This document shows positions 7,618 to 16,887 of a DNA stretch of 47,670 nucleotides, in pieces (the first letter of the stretch is position 1; the number at the start of each line of letters is the position of its first letter). The stretch is taken from contig CAYTUK010000016.1 in the NCBI GenBank assembly GCA_964441285.1, positions 1 through 47,670 of the forward strand, read 5' to 3'. The translations under genes and the position numbers were made by a program. The DNA comes from S010-25 sp964441285 (GTDB lineage: Bacteria; Pseudomonadota; Gammaproteobacteria; SZUA-229). The notes below the pieces were generated by a model. It searched no databases and was not told where the DNA came from. It was given only the letters and a program-made list of their open reading frames with translations.

Positions 7618-10035
7618 ATGAGTCATCATATTCAATCAACAACAAAAGCTGCGTCCGCTGCCGTACCGAGGCAGTTTAAGAAAAAACATGCTCAGTTAGT
7701 TGAAAATATCTACACTTGTCTGAACGAGCATCTGTTGATTCTTATGAATCAAATGTTGAATACAGCCGGTGACACATTATTTAATTTATCAGAGAAAGCA
7801 TCGTCAAATGAAAAACAGATGCTTTACCTTGATACAATTCAATTGATTAATGCCAACCGTTCAAATATTAGTAATCAGTTTTTTGTTTCCTTCAACGAAT
7901 CGCTGAGCAACCGCAATAAGCCCGCATTAGGAATAACGAATGACGGTGAGCTATCCTTGGTCGAACAAGATGAAATGGACGAGATGGTTGCTATCACCAC
8001 AATCCATTCTCAGGCATTAAATCTGTTTGGCGAAGAAATAAACAATTTGGAAGCGCGTCTGGAATATCTTGAAATTAATGATGTTGATATTTTCGAGAAA
8101 GATGCAGTTAATCCAAAAAAACTCTGTGAAGTGTTTAAGAAAACACTTGAACCACTAAGCATTACTATTGATATTAAATTAATTCTGTTTCGTTTATATA
8201 ATGAGCAGATAAATATCAAGCTAGGTGTACTTTACAAGTCGTTAAATGAATTATTTATTAATGCGGGTGTTTTACCTGAAATTGTTTTAAGAACATCGAC
8301 TGTGGAAGAGTTTCTAGAAGACGATGATGACAGTAATACTGCAAAGACCGTCAGGCATTCGGATAAAAATTATGCTAAAAATTTAAATCAGGCCGAGAAC
8401 AGTCATTCACCATCAAACCAGCAGTCGGCATCCAGCCAGCAACAGGAAAAAACACTATCCGCCGCATCAGCGCATGCAGATTTATCTAATAACGCTTCAT
8501 ACACCAAGGCGAATAGTGTTATTTCCCAGTTCTTAAATGGTGATATGGTTAAACAGGGTCCCGGTATCCCGGAATCCTTTTCCCGATTAGCCAGCCATAC
8601 TGCTGCAGACGGTAAACACTATTATAAGCGTAATGAAGTGATGAAAGCTTTGTCGCGTTTGCAGTATTCTTTAATGCAACCAGCAATGAATGTATCAGGC
8701 GAGGATGCAGGTAAAACTATCAATGTTCAGTTGATAGATAGTGAATCGATTAAACGTGAATTACTTGCTGATATTGGTAGCCAGAACGGCGGTATTGTTG
8801 ATAAACAGGTAAATGTACTGGACGAGAGGAGTATCGATTTTGTTGGTATGATGTTTAATGCTATTACACATGATGAAAGTATTTCAAAAGTGATCAGCAA
8901 TCTGATTATGCGGTTACAGATACCGGTTATTAAAGTTGCAATGCTGGACCAGAATTTATTTACTGATGAAGAACATCCCGCTAAAAGCGTTTTAAACCTG
9001 TTGTCTGATGCGGGTAAAGGAGTAACCAGTGAGAAAGATCGCGTCTATGATGAAATTGAAAGCATTGTCGATAATGTAATTGAAACCTTTGATATCGATA
9101 TTGGCATTTTTGAGGAAGCGGTTGAAGCACTCCAGCAATTAATTTCCAATGAAAAGAAACTGACAGATGAAACAGAACGTGCCGAGCAATGTAGCATTAT
9201 ACAGGCGCATGCGCGTGATGTTGTTTTAGATAAGCTAAAAATTATTTCTTCACAGAAGAGATTGCCTAATGCAGTGCGGCCTTTGGTATTGAAACACTGG
9301 CCTACCTTAATGTTAAACAAATATATTAAGCACGGAAAAAATAGCGAACAGTGGTTACAGTCAGTATTGTTGTTAAGGTTGTTGCTTAACTGCATGCAAC
9401 CAATAAAAGAAAAATCCCAATACATGTTGTTGAAAAATAACCATCAGACACTAATTGATTCGGTAAATGATGAACTTTACGAAACATTTCAGGATAAAGA
9501 CGAGATTGATGACCAGATTCAATCGTTGCGTCATTTGTTTGTGAGAATGATCGATGACTATGGGGTTGATCTTATCCAGCAAGAAGAACAAAAGCATCAG
9601 CAGAAGTTGGCCTCAGATAATGTATTATCATTCATTGATAAATCATTAGAAACAAATAATAATAAAAAGAATAATCTGGATACAAACTTCGTTGCAATTG
9701 ACGATAATGATTCACTGGATGATGAGGCTCAGGCTGTTCAGGTAAAATTAGATAGTGCTAAAGCAAAAATTGCCCAACTTGGTAATCAGGCACGTCCTGG
9801 TAACTGGTATGAGATTTATAATGGTGAAGACAGGGCGGTTCGCCGTTTAAAACTGTCTGTTATTTTAACTGAAACGGCGCAACTGATTTTTGTTGACCGT
9901 CGCGGTGTAAAAGTAATAGAAAAAGATGCCATTGAATTTCTGGAAGAATTAAACGACAAACGTTCAAGTTTGATTGCTGATCATTCTGCATTCGACCATG
10001 CTTTAGGTAAAGTTATTCATACGTTGGCAGCATAA
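7618..10035 (+). CDS. DUF1631-type protein of unknown function
   Basis: 805 residues, acidic and mostly helical, no signal peptide or membrane segment, so probably cytosolic. I recognise it as resembling the DUF1631 family of large gammaproteobacterial proteins; its biochemical role is not established. A Ser/Gln/Asn-rich low-complexity linker lies around residues 255-290. The C-terminal ~80 residues (PGNWYEIYN ... AQLIFVDRRGVKVIEKDAIEFLEEL) look like a small beta domain reminiscent of PilZ, but the c-di-GMP-binding RxxxR and DxSxxG motifs are not evident. The start is ATG 7618, preceded by GGAG at 9 nt, rather than the in-frame TTG at 7603. It has its own promoter and a long leader and no operon partner. 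Confidence 0.65.
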   Translation: MSHHIQSTTKAASAAVPRQFKKKHAQLVENIYTCLNEHLLILMNQMLNTAGDTLFNLSEKASSNEKQMLYLDTIQLINANRSNISNQFFVSFNESLSNRNKPALGITNDGELSLVEQDEMDEMVAITTIHSQALNLFGEEINNLEARLEYLEINDVDIFEKDAVNPKKLCEVFKKTLEPLSITIDIKLILFRLYNEQINIKLGVLYKSLNELFINAGVLPEIVLRTSTVEEFLEDDDDSNTAKTVRHSDKNYAKNLNQAENSHSPSNQQSASSQQQEKTLSAASAHADLSNNASYTKANSVISQFLNGDMVKQGPGIPESFSRLASHTAADGKHYYKRNEVMKALSRLQYSLMQPAMNVSGEDAGKTINVQLIDSESIKRELLADIGSQNGGIVDKQVNVLDERSIDFVGMMFNAITHDESISKVISNLIMRLQIPVIKVAMLDQNLFTDEEHPAKSVLNLLSDAGKGVTSEKDRVYDEIESIVDNVIETFDIDIGIFEEAVEALQQLISNEKKLTDETERAEQCSIIQAHARDVVLDKLKIISSQKRLPNAVRPLVLKHWPTLMLNKYIKHGKNSEQWLQSVLLLRLLLNCMQPIKEKSQYMLLKNNHQTLIDSVNDELYETFQDKDEIDDQIQSLRHLFVRMIDDYGVDLIQQEEQKHQQKLASDNVLSFIDKSLETNNNKKNNLDTNFVAIDDNDSLDDEAQAVQVKLDSAKAKIAQLGNQARPGNWYEIYNGEDRAVRRLKLSVILTETAQLIFVDRRGVKVIEKDAIEFLEELNDKRSSLIADHSAFDHALGKVIHTLAA

Positions 10036-10135
10036 TACCGTTTATTCTTCTACCTGGTACGGGAATGTTTTATCTATAATTATCCAATTAGAGCATTGCC
10101 TTGTTTTTTGCGGGCAGAATCCAAACTACCCTGGT

Positions 10136-13100
10136 TTAGTTCAGACGCACTCTAAATTTAATCTCCATTGATGGGTGATTAGTGCCATCACTGCCCTTAA
10201 AAACGCCTTTTGGTGTAATCCGAATAAAATTAATGGGAGGGACGGTAATGTCGAATCCATTGGCATCTACCTGTGGTGTAATAAATGTACTGCCGCCATT
10301 ATTTGAGAAGTCAATATCATCGGTTGTGCTGGCTAAATTGATAAAGCTAACAGGGTTTAAGCCACTGGGAGTGGTGCCATCAATAAAAGTAACTGGGTTG
10401 AGTGGTGAGCCAAAATAAAATGTTGTTGCGGCTGGGAGCGGGTCGGTTAATACAAAAGAATTTGCGTCCATATAGCCAAACCCTGAATTTTTCACTTTAA
10501 TTGTATATTCAATAATTGCGTTGGGAATTGATTTTGGCATCGTGGCATTAACCGGATCCGATAACACCGCACTGTTTTTACTAATGGACAGATTGGTGGT
10601 ACCAACAATCATTGTTGTTTGCGCTGTATGTGAAATGGTCCCTTCGCTGCCTTCATTTGCGGTTACGCGAATATTCCACCAGCCTGAAGGGGTTGTCGGT
10701 AGCGTGTAAGGGTATTCAAAGATACGTGTAGCCCCGGTTGGGGTTGCAACAGAGGTCATTAAAGCGTTGTTAATTTTAATGCTGTTTGCCGCATCAGTAA
10801 TGGTGATTGTGGCACTGCTAATATCGGCATTGCCAAATGGATCGCTGGTCGTGGCACGGATAAAAATACTACTACCGAGTGTGTAAGAAGTAAACTGGTT
10901 GAGTGCGGGGTAGGCGGCAGCATAAACCGCAATGCTATTCACGTTAACGACAGTTGTTGTCTGCATTTGTAGTTGTGAGTTATTGCCATTTCTTAACGTG
11001 TTCAAGCGAATATTTCTACCATTTGCACTGGTGTTAGTGATAACAATACGGACAAAGTCGCCAATAGAAAAATTTTGACTGCTTACTACATTAATTGGGA
11101 AAGTTAAAAATCGGCGACCGCTCCAGCTTTGTGAATTACTGCCAATCAATGTGCCGGTTTTACCATTATAAAGCTCTACTCGTGCGGTACGGTTACCACC
11201 ACCGTTGCGATTGCGCAGCCATAACTGGACATTAACCGTGCTGCCACCGGTAATACTAAAGGGAGCCTGAAACACTGGGGTTTGATTGATGGTAACAGAA
11301 CTTCCACCACCAAAATTTCCAGTTCGTGTATTGGTCGTGGGTATAACCCGAGTTAAATTTTGAGTGCTGTTTAAATTATCAAGATAAAGCTGTTTGATGC
11401 CGGCTGCAGGCGGGTTATTGCTCACCGTTAGACTGGCTGTTTTTATCACTGTGACATTGGTACCGGAAATGGTTGCAGTGACCTGTGCGGTATTCACTGT
11501 TGTGACTCCATTGGGCAATGCTGCACTGCCCGCAGGGATGGGGCCAACCACCACGGTTTTGCTCGTTAGCGGGGCATAAATTTGTTCCAGTGCGGAAAGG
11601 TTGTGACCCTGGTTATCGGAGGTTTTTCCTGGAGCGATAACAAAGGACTGTGCATTTGGATTTGAAACGCGGTAACAGAAATAAATGCTGGTACCAGGTG
11701 CAACGGTCAGTGCCGTCAGTGTGTCATTGCAGGTTGCATTGGTGCTTACAAATTTAGTGAAGTTAACACCTGAAATAGTTAATGGATAGTCTTCCACTTC
11801 ACCATCAAACATGGTGTTACCCGGTGACAGAGTGGACAGGTTTATATCTGTCGATAAACGTAGTCGCACATAAGTTCTGCCTACCGCCAGGCCGTTTAAA
11901 CCATTCCAGGTTAAGGTGGTAAAACCACCGCTAATACCACTGGGGACAAATGCAGTGGTGCCTTCTGCCGGGTCAAACCGACCATTGTTGTTAAAGTCGA
12001 TCCAGCCGACAAGGCGGGCGCTCTTGCCGGTGGTATTGGTGACTTTTACATTAACACTGTAGCTGGTTGCTGCGGTAGTCAGTGTGGGAAAAGTGCTAAC
12101 ACCATCTTCATCGTCGACACCATTGAGGTCATCCCCATCGGCATTGACAGATGGCTGTCCAGTAATCTCACTGTCTGGGCCGACATTACCCATAAAAATG
12201 GCGCTGCTGATACCATGACTGGCACCACCACTGGAGGTTAGCGTCTGGTAACTGTCGGGCGCATCACCAAAATCAAAACCGGCAAAAGTGCCACTACTGA
12301 AAAGTGGCTGAATAAACGCTGTCGAGTCATAGACCCGATCTCCCGCATCAGCAACGGCTATTTTAACGTGGTAGGTCTGTCCGGGAACAACGGGAATCGG
12401 TTGATATAATGTGTTCGTGTAACCATCGAGTTGAAGGTTGGTATTGGTGGTTGCAACCGCAGCATTCCCACCAAATAAATTACCGTTACTATTATCCGTA
12501 TAATACGCAGCATTCGCCAAACTGCCGCAAGCAAGAGGGGTCCCGTATTGGCCAACAACACCCGTGTTTACCCAGTTAATTGAAGAGGGGTCGCCGGTTG
12601 ATGTTTTGGCATAGTTTTGGGCATTATTACTGTAGGGGCCGTTTATGCCAGAACCACTGACAAAAATGCCGACTACATCGTTATATTGAGTACAGACATA
12701 TTCGGGGAACTCGTCCGAACCAAATTGAAAAGGAATCGTCAGTGTTGTTGACTGTGGTACAACATCAAACTCTATGGCGGAATATTCGCCTCTTGCTGTC
12801 TGCGACTCCAGTGAAACCATGTCTGGGTCACTGACCGCACCCGCACATAAAATATTCGTGGAATTGAATCGGTTATTCGGTGCATTCAGCGGGTTTGAAG
12901 CAGCATTAAACGCACCATTCGAAATGATAACACCCGTCGGCACACCCAATACCGGCCCTGGACCAGTGGGCGAGGTACCTTGTGTAAACACGCCAACGCC
13001 TTCACCCGAATTACAGCCAGGCACTTTAGTCACGGTTAAATTGGAAATAGTGACACCGTTACCCTGTAGGATCGATGTTAACATTGCAGGGGTTACGCCA

Positions 13101-13216
13101 CCTGCGGCTACATCTGCAACATTAATGGCTAACACGTTCTGGTTAATGATAAAACTGGTGCATACGATAAGCGACTGAACGAGTAATCGCAGGCTAATTT
13201 TTAGTGCAGTTTTCAT
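10136..13216 (-). CDS. Secreted choice-of-anchor L / GEVED-domain surface protein
   Basis: 1026 residues with a Sec signal peptide (1-30, cleavage after VLA). An N-terminal choice-of-anchor L-like domain follows, with IPFQFGSDEFPEYV near residue 160. Then comes FDFGDAPDSYQTL near 316, an Asp-rich putative Ca-binding stretch (DGDDLNGVDDEDG) and a GEVED domain ending FDGEVEDYPL. Several beta-sandwich regions lead to a DUF11-like C-terminal repeat (SISKNSAVLSDPVNA ... FRVRLN). The composition is rich in Asn, Thr, Ser and Gly, as in extracellular adhesin-type proteins. No LPxTG, PEP-CTERM or type 9 sorting signal is visible at the C-terminus, so the route beyond the periplasm and the ligand are unknown. 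No clear Shine-Dalgarno precedes the ATG. Confidence 0.8.
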   Translation of the reverse strand: MKTALKISLRLLVQSLIVCTSFIINQNVLAINVADVAAGGVTPAMLTSILQGNGVTISNLTVTKVPGCNSGEGVGVFTQGTSPTGPGPVLGVPTGVIISNGAFNAASNPLNAPNNRFNSTNILCAGAVSDPDMVSLESQTARGEYSAIEFDVVPQSTTLTIPFQFGSDEFPEYVCTQYNDVVGIFVSGSGINGPYSNNAQNYAKTSTGDPSSINWVNTGVVGQYGTPLACGSLANAAYYTDNSNGNLFGGNAAVATTNTNLQLDGYTNTLYQPIPVVPGQTYHVKIAVADAGDRVYDSTAFIQPLFSSGTFAGFDFGDAPDSYQTLTSSGGASHGISSAIFMGNVGPDSEITGQPSVNADGDDLNGVDDEDGVSTFPTLTTAATSYSVNVKVTNTTGKSARLVGWIDFNNNGRFDPAEGTTAFVPSGISGGFTTLTWNGLNGLAVGRTYVRLRLSTDINLSTLSPGNTMFDGEVEDYPLTISGVNFTKFVSTNATCNDTLTALTVAPGTSIYFCYRVSNPNAQSFVIAPGKTSDNQGHNLSALEQIYAPLTSKTVVVGPIPAGSAALPNGVTTVNTAQVTATISGTNVTVIKTASLTVSNNPPAAGIKQLYLDNLNSTQNLTRVIPTTNTRTGNFGGGSSVTINQTPVFQAPFSITGGSTVNVQLWLRNRNGGGNRTARVELYNGKTGTLIGSNSQSWSGRRFLTFPINVVSSQNFSIGDFVRIVITNTSANGRNIRLNTLRNGNNSQLQMQTTTVVNVNSIAVYAAAYPALNQFTSYTLGSSIFIRATTSDPFGNADISSATITITDAANSIKINNALMTSVATPTGATRIFEYPYTLPTTPSGWWNIRVTANEGSEGTISHTAQTTMIVGTTNLSISKNSAVLSDPVNATMPKSIPNAIIEYTIKVKNSGFGYMDANSFVLTDPLPAATTFYFGSPLNPVTFIDGTTPSGLNPVSFINLASTTDDIDFSNNGGSTFITPQVDANGFDITVPPINFIRITPKGVFKGSDGTNHPSMEIKFRVRLN

Positions 13217-13380
13217 ATGTAAATGTTAGGGGGGCTGTTAAATCTGATTCATGGATAAAAAATTCAAGACGGATTTTAACTCTCTATACATTATCGCCAT
13301 CGCTATTTATTCATCAGTGGTATGGTCTACCGAAATACCGTTAGCCTGAGTATAGTTTATCTAAAATAATCTGATCAGTT

Positions 13381-13500
13381 ATTACTGAAACGGATGCAAA
13401 GGCAACTTATTACTAAGGCACACTGCCAATCCATCCCTGTAAGCGTGGCACCCGCATCCCTGCGGCTGACGGTCTTGAACAATGGCTAGCCTTTTTATCT
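13381..13500 (+). repeat. Palindromic repeat (family 1), copy left of rhodanese gene
   Basis: Starts ATTACTGAAACGGATGCAAA and ends with the core GCGGCTGACGGTCTTGAA plus a GGCTAGCCTTTTTATCT arm, matching the copies at 5254-5364 and 13920-14057. Its end arms are imperfectly complementary. It lies in the 350-nt gap between the surface-protein gene (minus) and the rhodanese gene (plus). The remaining gap holds a TTGAAA (13508) and TATAAT (13529) pair spaced 15 bp that could drive the rhodanese gene. Confidence 0.75.
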
Positions 13501-13566
13501 GCTGCGATTGAAAAATATCTCAATATATTATAATATACTTATATTAATAACGATTTCAATCTCATC

Positions 13567-13854
13567 ATGTATAAAGACTTTACCTGCCAGTTTCTAAAAG
13601 ATTTATTAAATCAGGGCGCGCAGTTAATTGACGTTCGCTCCAGGGTTGAGTTTAATCAGGGTGCATTAAGCGGCGCAATGAATATGCCGATTGACCGGTT
13701 TCACCTTCATAAAGATGATATTGATAAAACCCGACCCGTATTATTGTACTGTCGTTCGGGGCAACGCTCTGAAAGGGTGAAGCGTTTCCTTGAAGCATCC
13801 GGTTTTTCTCCGGTGTATAACATTGGCAGTTATCAGAAATTTATCTATTGCTAA
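13567..13854 (+). CDS. Single-domain rhodanese-like sulfurtransferase
   Basis: 95-residue cytosolic rhodanese domain. It has the LIDVRSRVEF motif (20-29) and the active-site loop CRSGQRS with the persulfide-forming cysteine at residue 62, so it is likely catalytically competent; the family passes sulfur from thiosulfate or persulfides to acceptors. Size is normal for small GlpE/PspE-type proteins, and the C-terminus NIGSYQKFIYC looks complete. No Shine-Dalgarno is obvious before the ATG. The gene is enclosed by two copies of the family 1 repeat in opposite orientation. The physiological sulfur acceptor is unknown. Confidence 0.87.
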   Translation: MYKDFTCQFLKDLLNQGAQLIDVRSRVEFNQGALSGAMNMPIDRFHLHKDDIDKTRPVLLYCRSGQRSERVKRFLEASGFSPVYNIGSYQKFIYC

Positions 13855-13919
13855 CATCCTCTCAATAACACTGAATTGCCGCTTAAATAAGGGGTGATTG
13901 GCGGATTTACTAACAGTAC

Positions 13920-14057
13920 AGATAAAAAGGCTAGCCATTGTTCAAGACCATCAACTGCAAGAATACGGGTGTCGAGCTGATATGGATGGATTGACGGTGT
14001 GCCTTAATAAGACGGTATGCCTTAATAATAAGTTGCCTTTTTATCCGTTTCAGTAAT
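13920..14057 (-). repeat. Palindromic repeat (family 1), inverted copy right of rhodanese gene
   Basis: Read on the minus strand it begins ATTACTGAAACGGATAAAAA and ends TTGAACAATGGCTAGCC plus TTTTTATCTGT, closely matching the copy at 13381-13500. It carries an extra internal duplication (AAGGCATACCGTC / AAGGCACACCGTC). With that copy it forms a long inverted repeat around the rhodanese gene. It lies in the leader region of queA. Confidence 0.75.
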
Positions 14058-14130
14058 ATATAGGGCTTTTGCAGCCAGCGAGGTATTTTCAAGGCGGAAC
14101 ATACCACTATCGTGTTATTATTCGCTGCCG

Positions 14131-15162
14131 ATGAAAACCCGCGACTTTTACTATGATTTACCTGAGAATCTGATCGCGCAACGTCCGGCAGAAAAACGCA
14201 CTGACAGTCGTTTGTTGCATTATTGCCGTCAAAATAAGCAGATATCACATCATCGTTTTACGCATTTACTCGATTTTTTAAACCCCAATGACTGCCTGAT
14301 ATTCAATAATACACAGGTTGTTCCAGCACGTCTGTATGGGATCAAAGCTACAGGCGGTAAAGTTGAAGTGCTGATAGAACGGTTGATTAATGCAACATCT
14401 GCGCTGGCACATATCAGAGCAAGTAAATCGCCAAAACCAGGCTCGGTAATCCAGTTATTCGATGCAGATATGAGTCGAAACTACCGTGTTGAAGTGGAAG
14501 GACGAGAAGGGGAGTTATTTGTTCTCAGCAGTTCAGGCGTTGATATGGCTGAAATTATGCAGGCAATTGGGCATATGCCACTGCCGCCATACATTACGCG
14601 AGAAGACACTGCGGAAGATTTTTCACGCTATCAAACCGTATACGCACGCACCCCGGGTGCGGTTGCTGCACCAACAGCCGGCCTGCATTTTGATGAAACC
14701 TTAATGCAGGCTATAGACGACAAAAATATCGCAACCGCTTATGTCACCCTGCATGTAGGCGCAGGAACCTTTCAACCGGTTCGAAGCAAAACCGTTGAAG
14801 GCCATAAAATGCATACTGAAATGTTAACGGTGCCAGATGAAACCGTGACACTCTGCCAGCAGGCACGCGAGCAGGGTGGACGCATTATTGCGGTTGGCAC
14901 AACAGCAGTCCGTTCACTGGAAACAGCGTCACAGAGCGGAAAGCTCAAAGCGTTTAAAGGTGAAACGCAGATCTTTATTTACCCGGGTTACTCTTTCAAA
15001 AGTGTCGATGCGATGATTACAAATTTCCACCTGCCTGAATCAACCTTATTAATGCTGATTAGTGCGTTTGCTGGCATCGATGAAATCAAACACTGTTACC
15101 AGCAGGCGATTGAGAATCAGTACCGTTTCTTCAGTTATGGTGATGCCATGTTTATTAGTTAG
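14131..15162 (+). CDS. queA: S-adenosylmethionine:tRNA ribosyltransferase-isomerase QueA
   Basis: 343 residues. It converts preQ1 in the tRNA wobble position to epoxyqueuosine using the ribosyl part of SAM. Family motifs run throughout: FYYDLPENLIAQRPAEKR at the start, FNNTQVVPARLYG, HIRASKSPKPG, GHMPLPPYI, the strongly conserved PGAVAAPTAGLHFDE and TLHVGAGTFQPVR, and YRFFSYGDAMFI at the end. It aligns from the first residue with E. coli QueA. The stop is followed 60 nt later by tgt, the usual queuosine operon order, and yajC-secD-secF continue on the same strand. The leader contains the inverted family 1 repeat. Confidence 0.97.
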   Translation: MKTRDFYYDLPENLIAQRPAEKRTDSRLLHYCRQNKQISHHRFTHLLDFLNPNDCLIFNNTQVVPARLYGIKATGGKVEVLIERLINATSALAHIRASKSPKPGSVIQLFDADMSRNYRVEVEGREGELFVLSSSGVDMAEIMQAIGHMPLPPYITREDTAEDFSRYQTVYARTPGAVAAPTAGLHFDETLMQAIDDKNIATAYVTLHVGAGTFQPVRSKTVEGHKMHTEMLTVPDETVTLCQQAREQGGRIIAVGTTAVRSLETASQSGKLKAFKGETQIFIYPGYSFKSVDAMITNFHLPESTLLMLISAFAGIDEIKHCYQQAIENQYRFFSYGDAMFIS

Positions 15163-15222
15163 TCGTCGGTAGTCAGTGGATAATAATTAGAAATTAGTTT
15201 CAATTAATCGTATAAGGTATTG

Positions 15223-16338
15223 ATGTTATTTAAATTATTTGTGGATTTACAGCCTGATTCAAAAGCCAGGCGAGGTGAGTTGCAGTTTGAACGCGGCACG
15301 GTACAGACACCGGCCTTTATGCCTGTGGGAACCTATGGCACGGTGAAAGCGATGACACCAGAAGAGCTTACTGCGCTGGGTGCTGAAATTATTCTTGGCA
15401 ACACTTTTCATTTAATGTTGCGCCCAGGCACGACTGTTATTCAAAAACATGGCGATTTACATGATTTTATGCACTGGCAGGGGCCGATTTTAACCGACTC
15501 TGGCGGGTTTCAGGTTTTTAGTTTGGCTAAAATGCGCAAAATTAGTGAGCAGGGCGTTACTTTTCAATCCCCCATTGACGGTCGCAAAGTTGAATTGTCA
15601 CCGGAATATTCGATGCAAGTACAACGTGAACTGGGTGCGGATATTGTGATGATATTTGACGAATGCACGCCTTATCCAGCAACTAAAGACGAAGCGCGTG
15701 ATTCCATGCAACTGTCACTGCGTTGGGCGCAGCGTTGTCGTGTCGCCCACGCCGATAACTCGGCCGCATTATTTGGTATCGTACAGGGTGGCATGTATGA
15801 GGAGTACCGGGTAGAATCTGCCACTGGCTTACGCCAACTGGGTTTTGATGGTTATGCCATTGGTGGCTTATCTGTTGGTGAGCCGATGGCAGAACGTAAT
15901 CGGGTACTGGATTTTACCGTGCCGATGCTGCCGGAGGATAAACCACGGTATTTGATGGGAGTCGGTCGGCCAGAAGACATTGTTGAGTCAGTACGTCGAG
16001 GCATAGATATGTTCGACTGTGTGATTCCAACGCGCCATGCCCGCACCGGGTTCCTGTATACATCAACAGGCATCTTAAAAATTCGCAATAGCCAATATAC
16101 AGATGACCCACGTCCCATTGATGCGTGTTGCAGCTGTTATACCTGTCAACATTATAGTCGTGCTTATCTTCGCCATCTGGATAAATGTGGTGAAATCCTG
16201 GGTGCGCGTTTAAGCACTATCCATAATTTGCATTATTACCAGAATCTGATGTGTGAAATTCGCCAGGCGATTGAAAAACAGGCTTATGAAGACTTTGTGG
16301 CGCAATTTTATGAAAAAAGAATCACGAATTTGAGCTAA
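15223..16338 (+). CDS. tgt: Queuine/preQ1 tRNA-guanine transglycosylase Tgt
   Basis: 371 residues. It exchanges guanine-34 of GUN-anticodon tRNAs for preQ1, the step before QueA. Visible are the substrate loop TDSGGFQVFSL, the GIVQGGMY and GYAIGGLSVGE motifs, the nucleophile region FDCVIPTRHARTG, and the zinc site CSCYTC plus a downstream His. I chose ATG 15223, with TAAGG close upstream, over the in-frame TTG at 15220. Length matches E. coli Tgt (375). It is co-oriented with queA and yajC. Confidence 0.97.
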   Translation: MLFKLFVDLQPDSKARRGELQFERGTVQTPAFMPVGTYGTVKAMTPEELTALGAEIILGNTFHLMLRPGTTVIQKHGDLHDFMHWQGPILTDSGGFQVFSLAKMRKISEQGVTFQSPIDGRKVELSPEYSMQVQRELGADIVMIFDECTPYPATKDEARDSMQLSLRWAQRCRVAHADNSAALFGIVQGGMYEEYRVESATGLRQLGFDGYAIGGLSVGEPMAERNRVLDFTVPMLPEDKPRYLMGVGRPEDIVESVRRGIDMFDCVIPTRHARTGFLYTSTGILKIRNSQYTDDPRPIDACCSCYTCQHYSRAYLRHLDKCGEILGARLSTIHNLHYYQNLMCEIRQAIEKQAYEDFVAQFYEKRITNLS

Positions 16339-16451
16339 GTTACTCTATCTGTGCCATAATAACGCGCCATAAAAAGCCGTTATTGGTACAGGCTTATACC
16401 TTTTTATTACATATTATTTAATATTACATTTATTTATTTTTGGGGAATTTA

Positions 16452-16790
16452 ATGAGTTTTTTTATTACTGACGCTGTGGCAGCAGCAACCACATCCGCTC
16501 AATCAGCTAACCCACTAATGTCGCTTATTTTGCCCATCGGTCTAGTCGTGCTCTTTTATTTCTTCCTGATTCGCCCACAAAGCAAACGGCAGAAAGAACA
16601 TAAGCAGATGATTAATGAGTTGCAGAAGGGTGAAGAGATTTTAACCTCTGGTGGAATGCTTGGGAAAATCACTAAACTGAATGATAATTTTGTCACCCTG
16701 GAAGTAAGTAAAGATATTTTCATAAATATACAGCGTAGTGGTGTACAGACAGTCATGCCAAAAGGCACTATTAAAGATTTGAATAAATAA
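16452..16790 (+). CDS. yajC: Sec translocon accessory subunit YajC
   Basis: 112 residues from ATG 16452, preceded by a GGGGA element; a TTG four codons upstream is less likely. One N-terminal membrane helix (LMSLILPIGLVVLFYFFLIR) is followed by the conserved RPQSKRQKEHKQM and the small beta domain LQKGEEILTSGGMLGKITKL. It associates with SecD and SecF at the inner membrane to support SecYEG export. Its position directly before secD is the standard arrangement. A 97-nt gap separates it from secD. Confidence 0.95.
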   Translation: MSFFITDAVAAATTSAQSANPLMSLILPIGLVVLFYFFLIRPQSKRQKEHKQMINELQKGEEILTSGGMLGKITKLNDNFVTLEVSKDIFINIQRSGVQTVMPKGTIKDLNK

Positions 16791-16887
16791 TTCATCACAG
16801 AAATAATATAGTTGAAAGTTATCTTTTCTTTACTATCAAATCTGACTCCTTTTAAGCTGAAATCTTCTAATTTCAAATAGGCCGGTT

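Noticed and set aside
12774..13178. 134-codon plus-strand ORF antisense to the surface protein
   Set aside because: It is a shadow frame of a repetitive low-complexity gene with a convincing sense product.
16350..16395. Hairpin between tgt and yajC as a terminator
   Set aside because: The pairing is broken and no T-run follows; the genes are probably co-transcribed or yajC has its own promoter.
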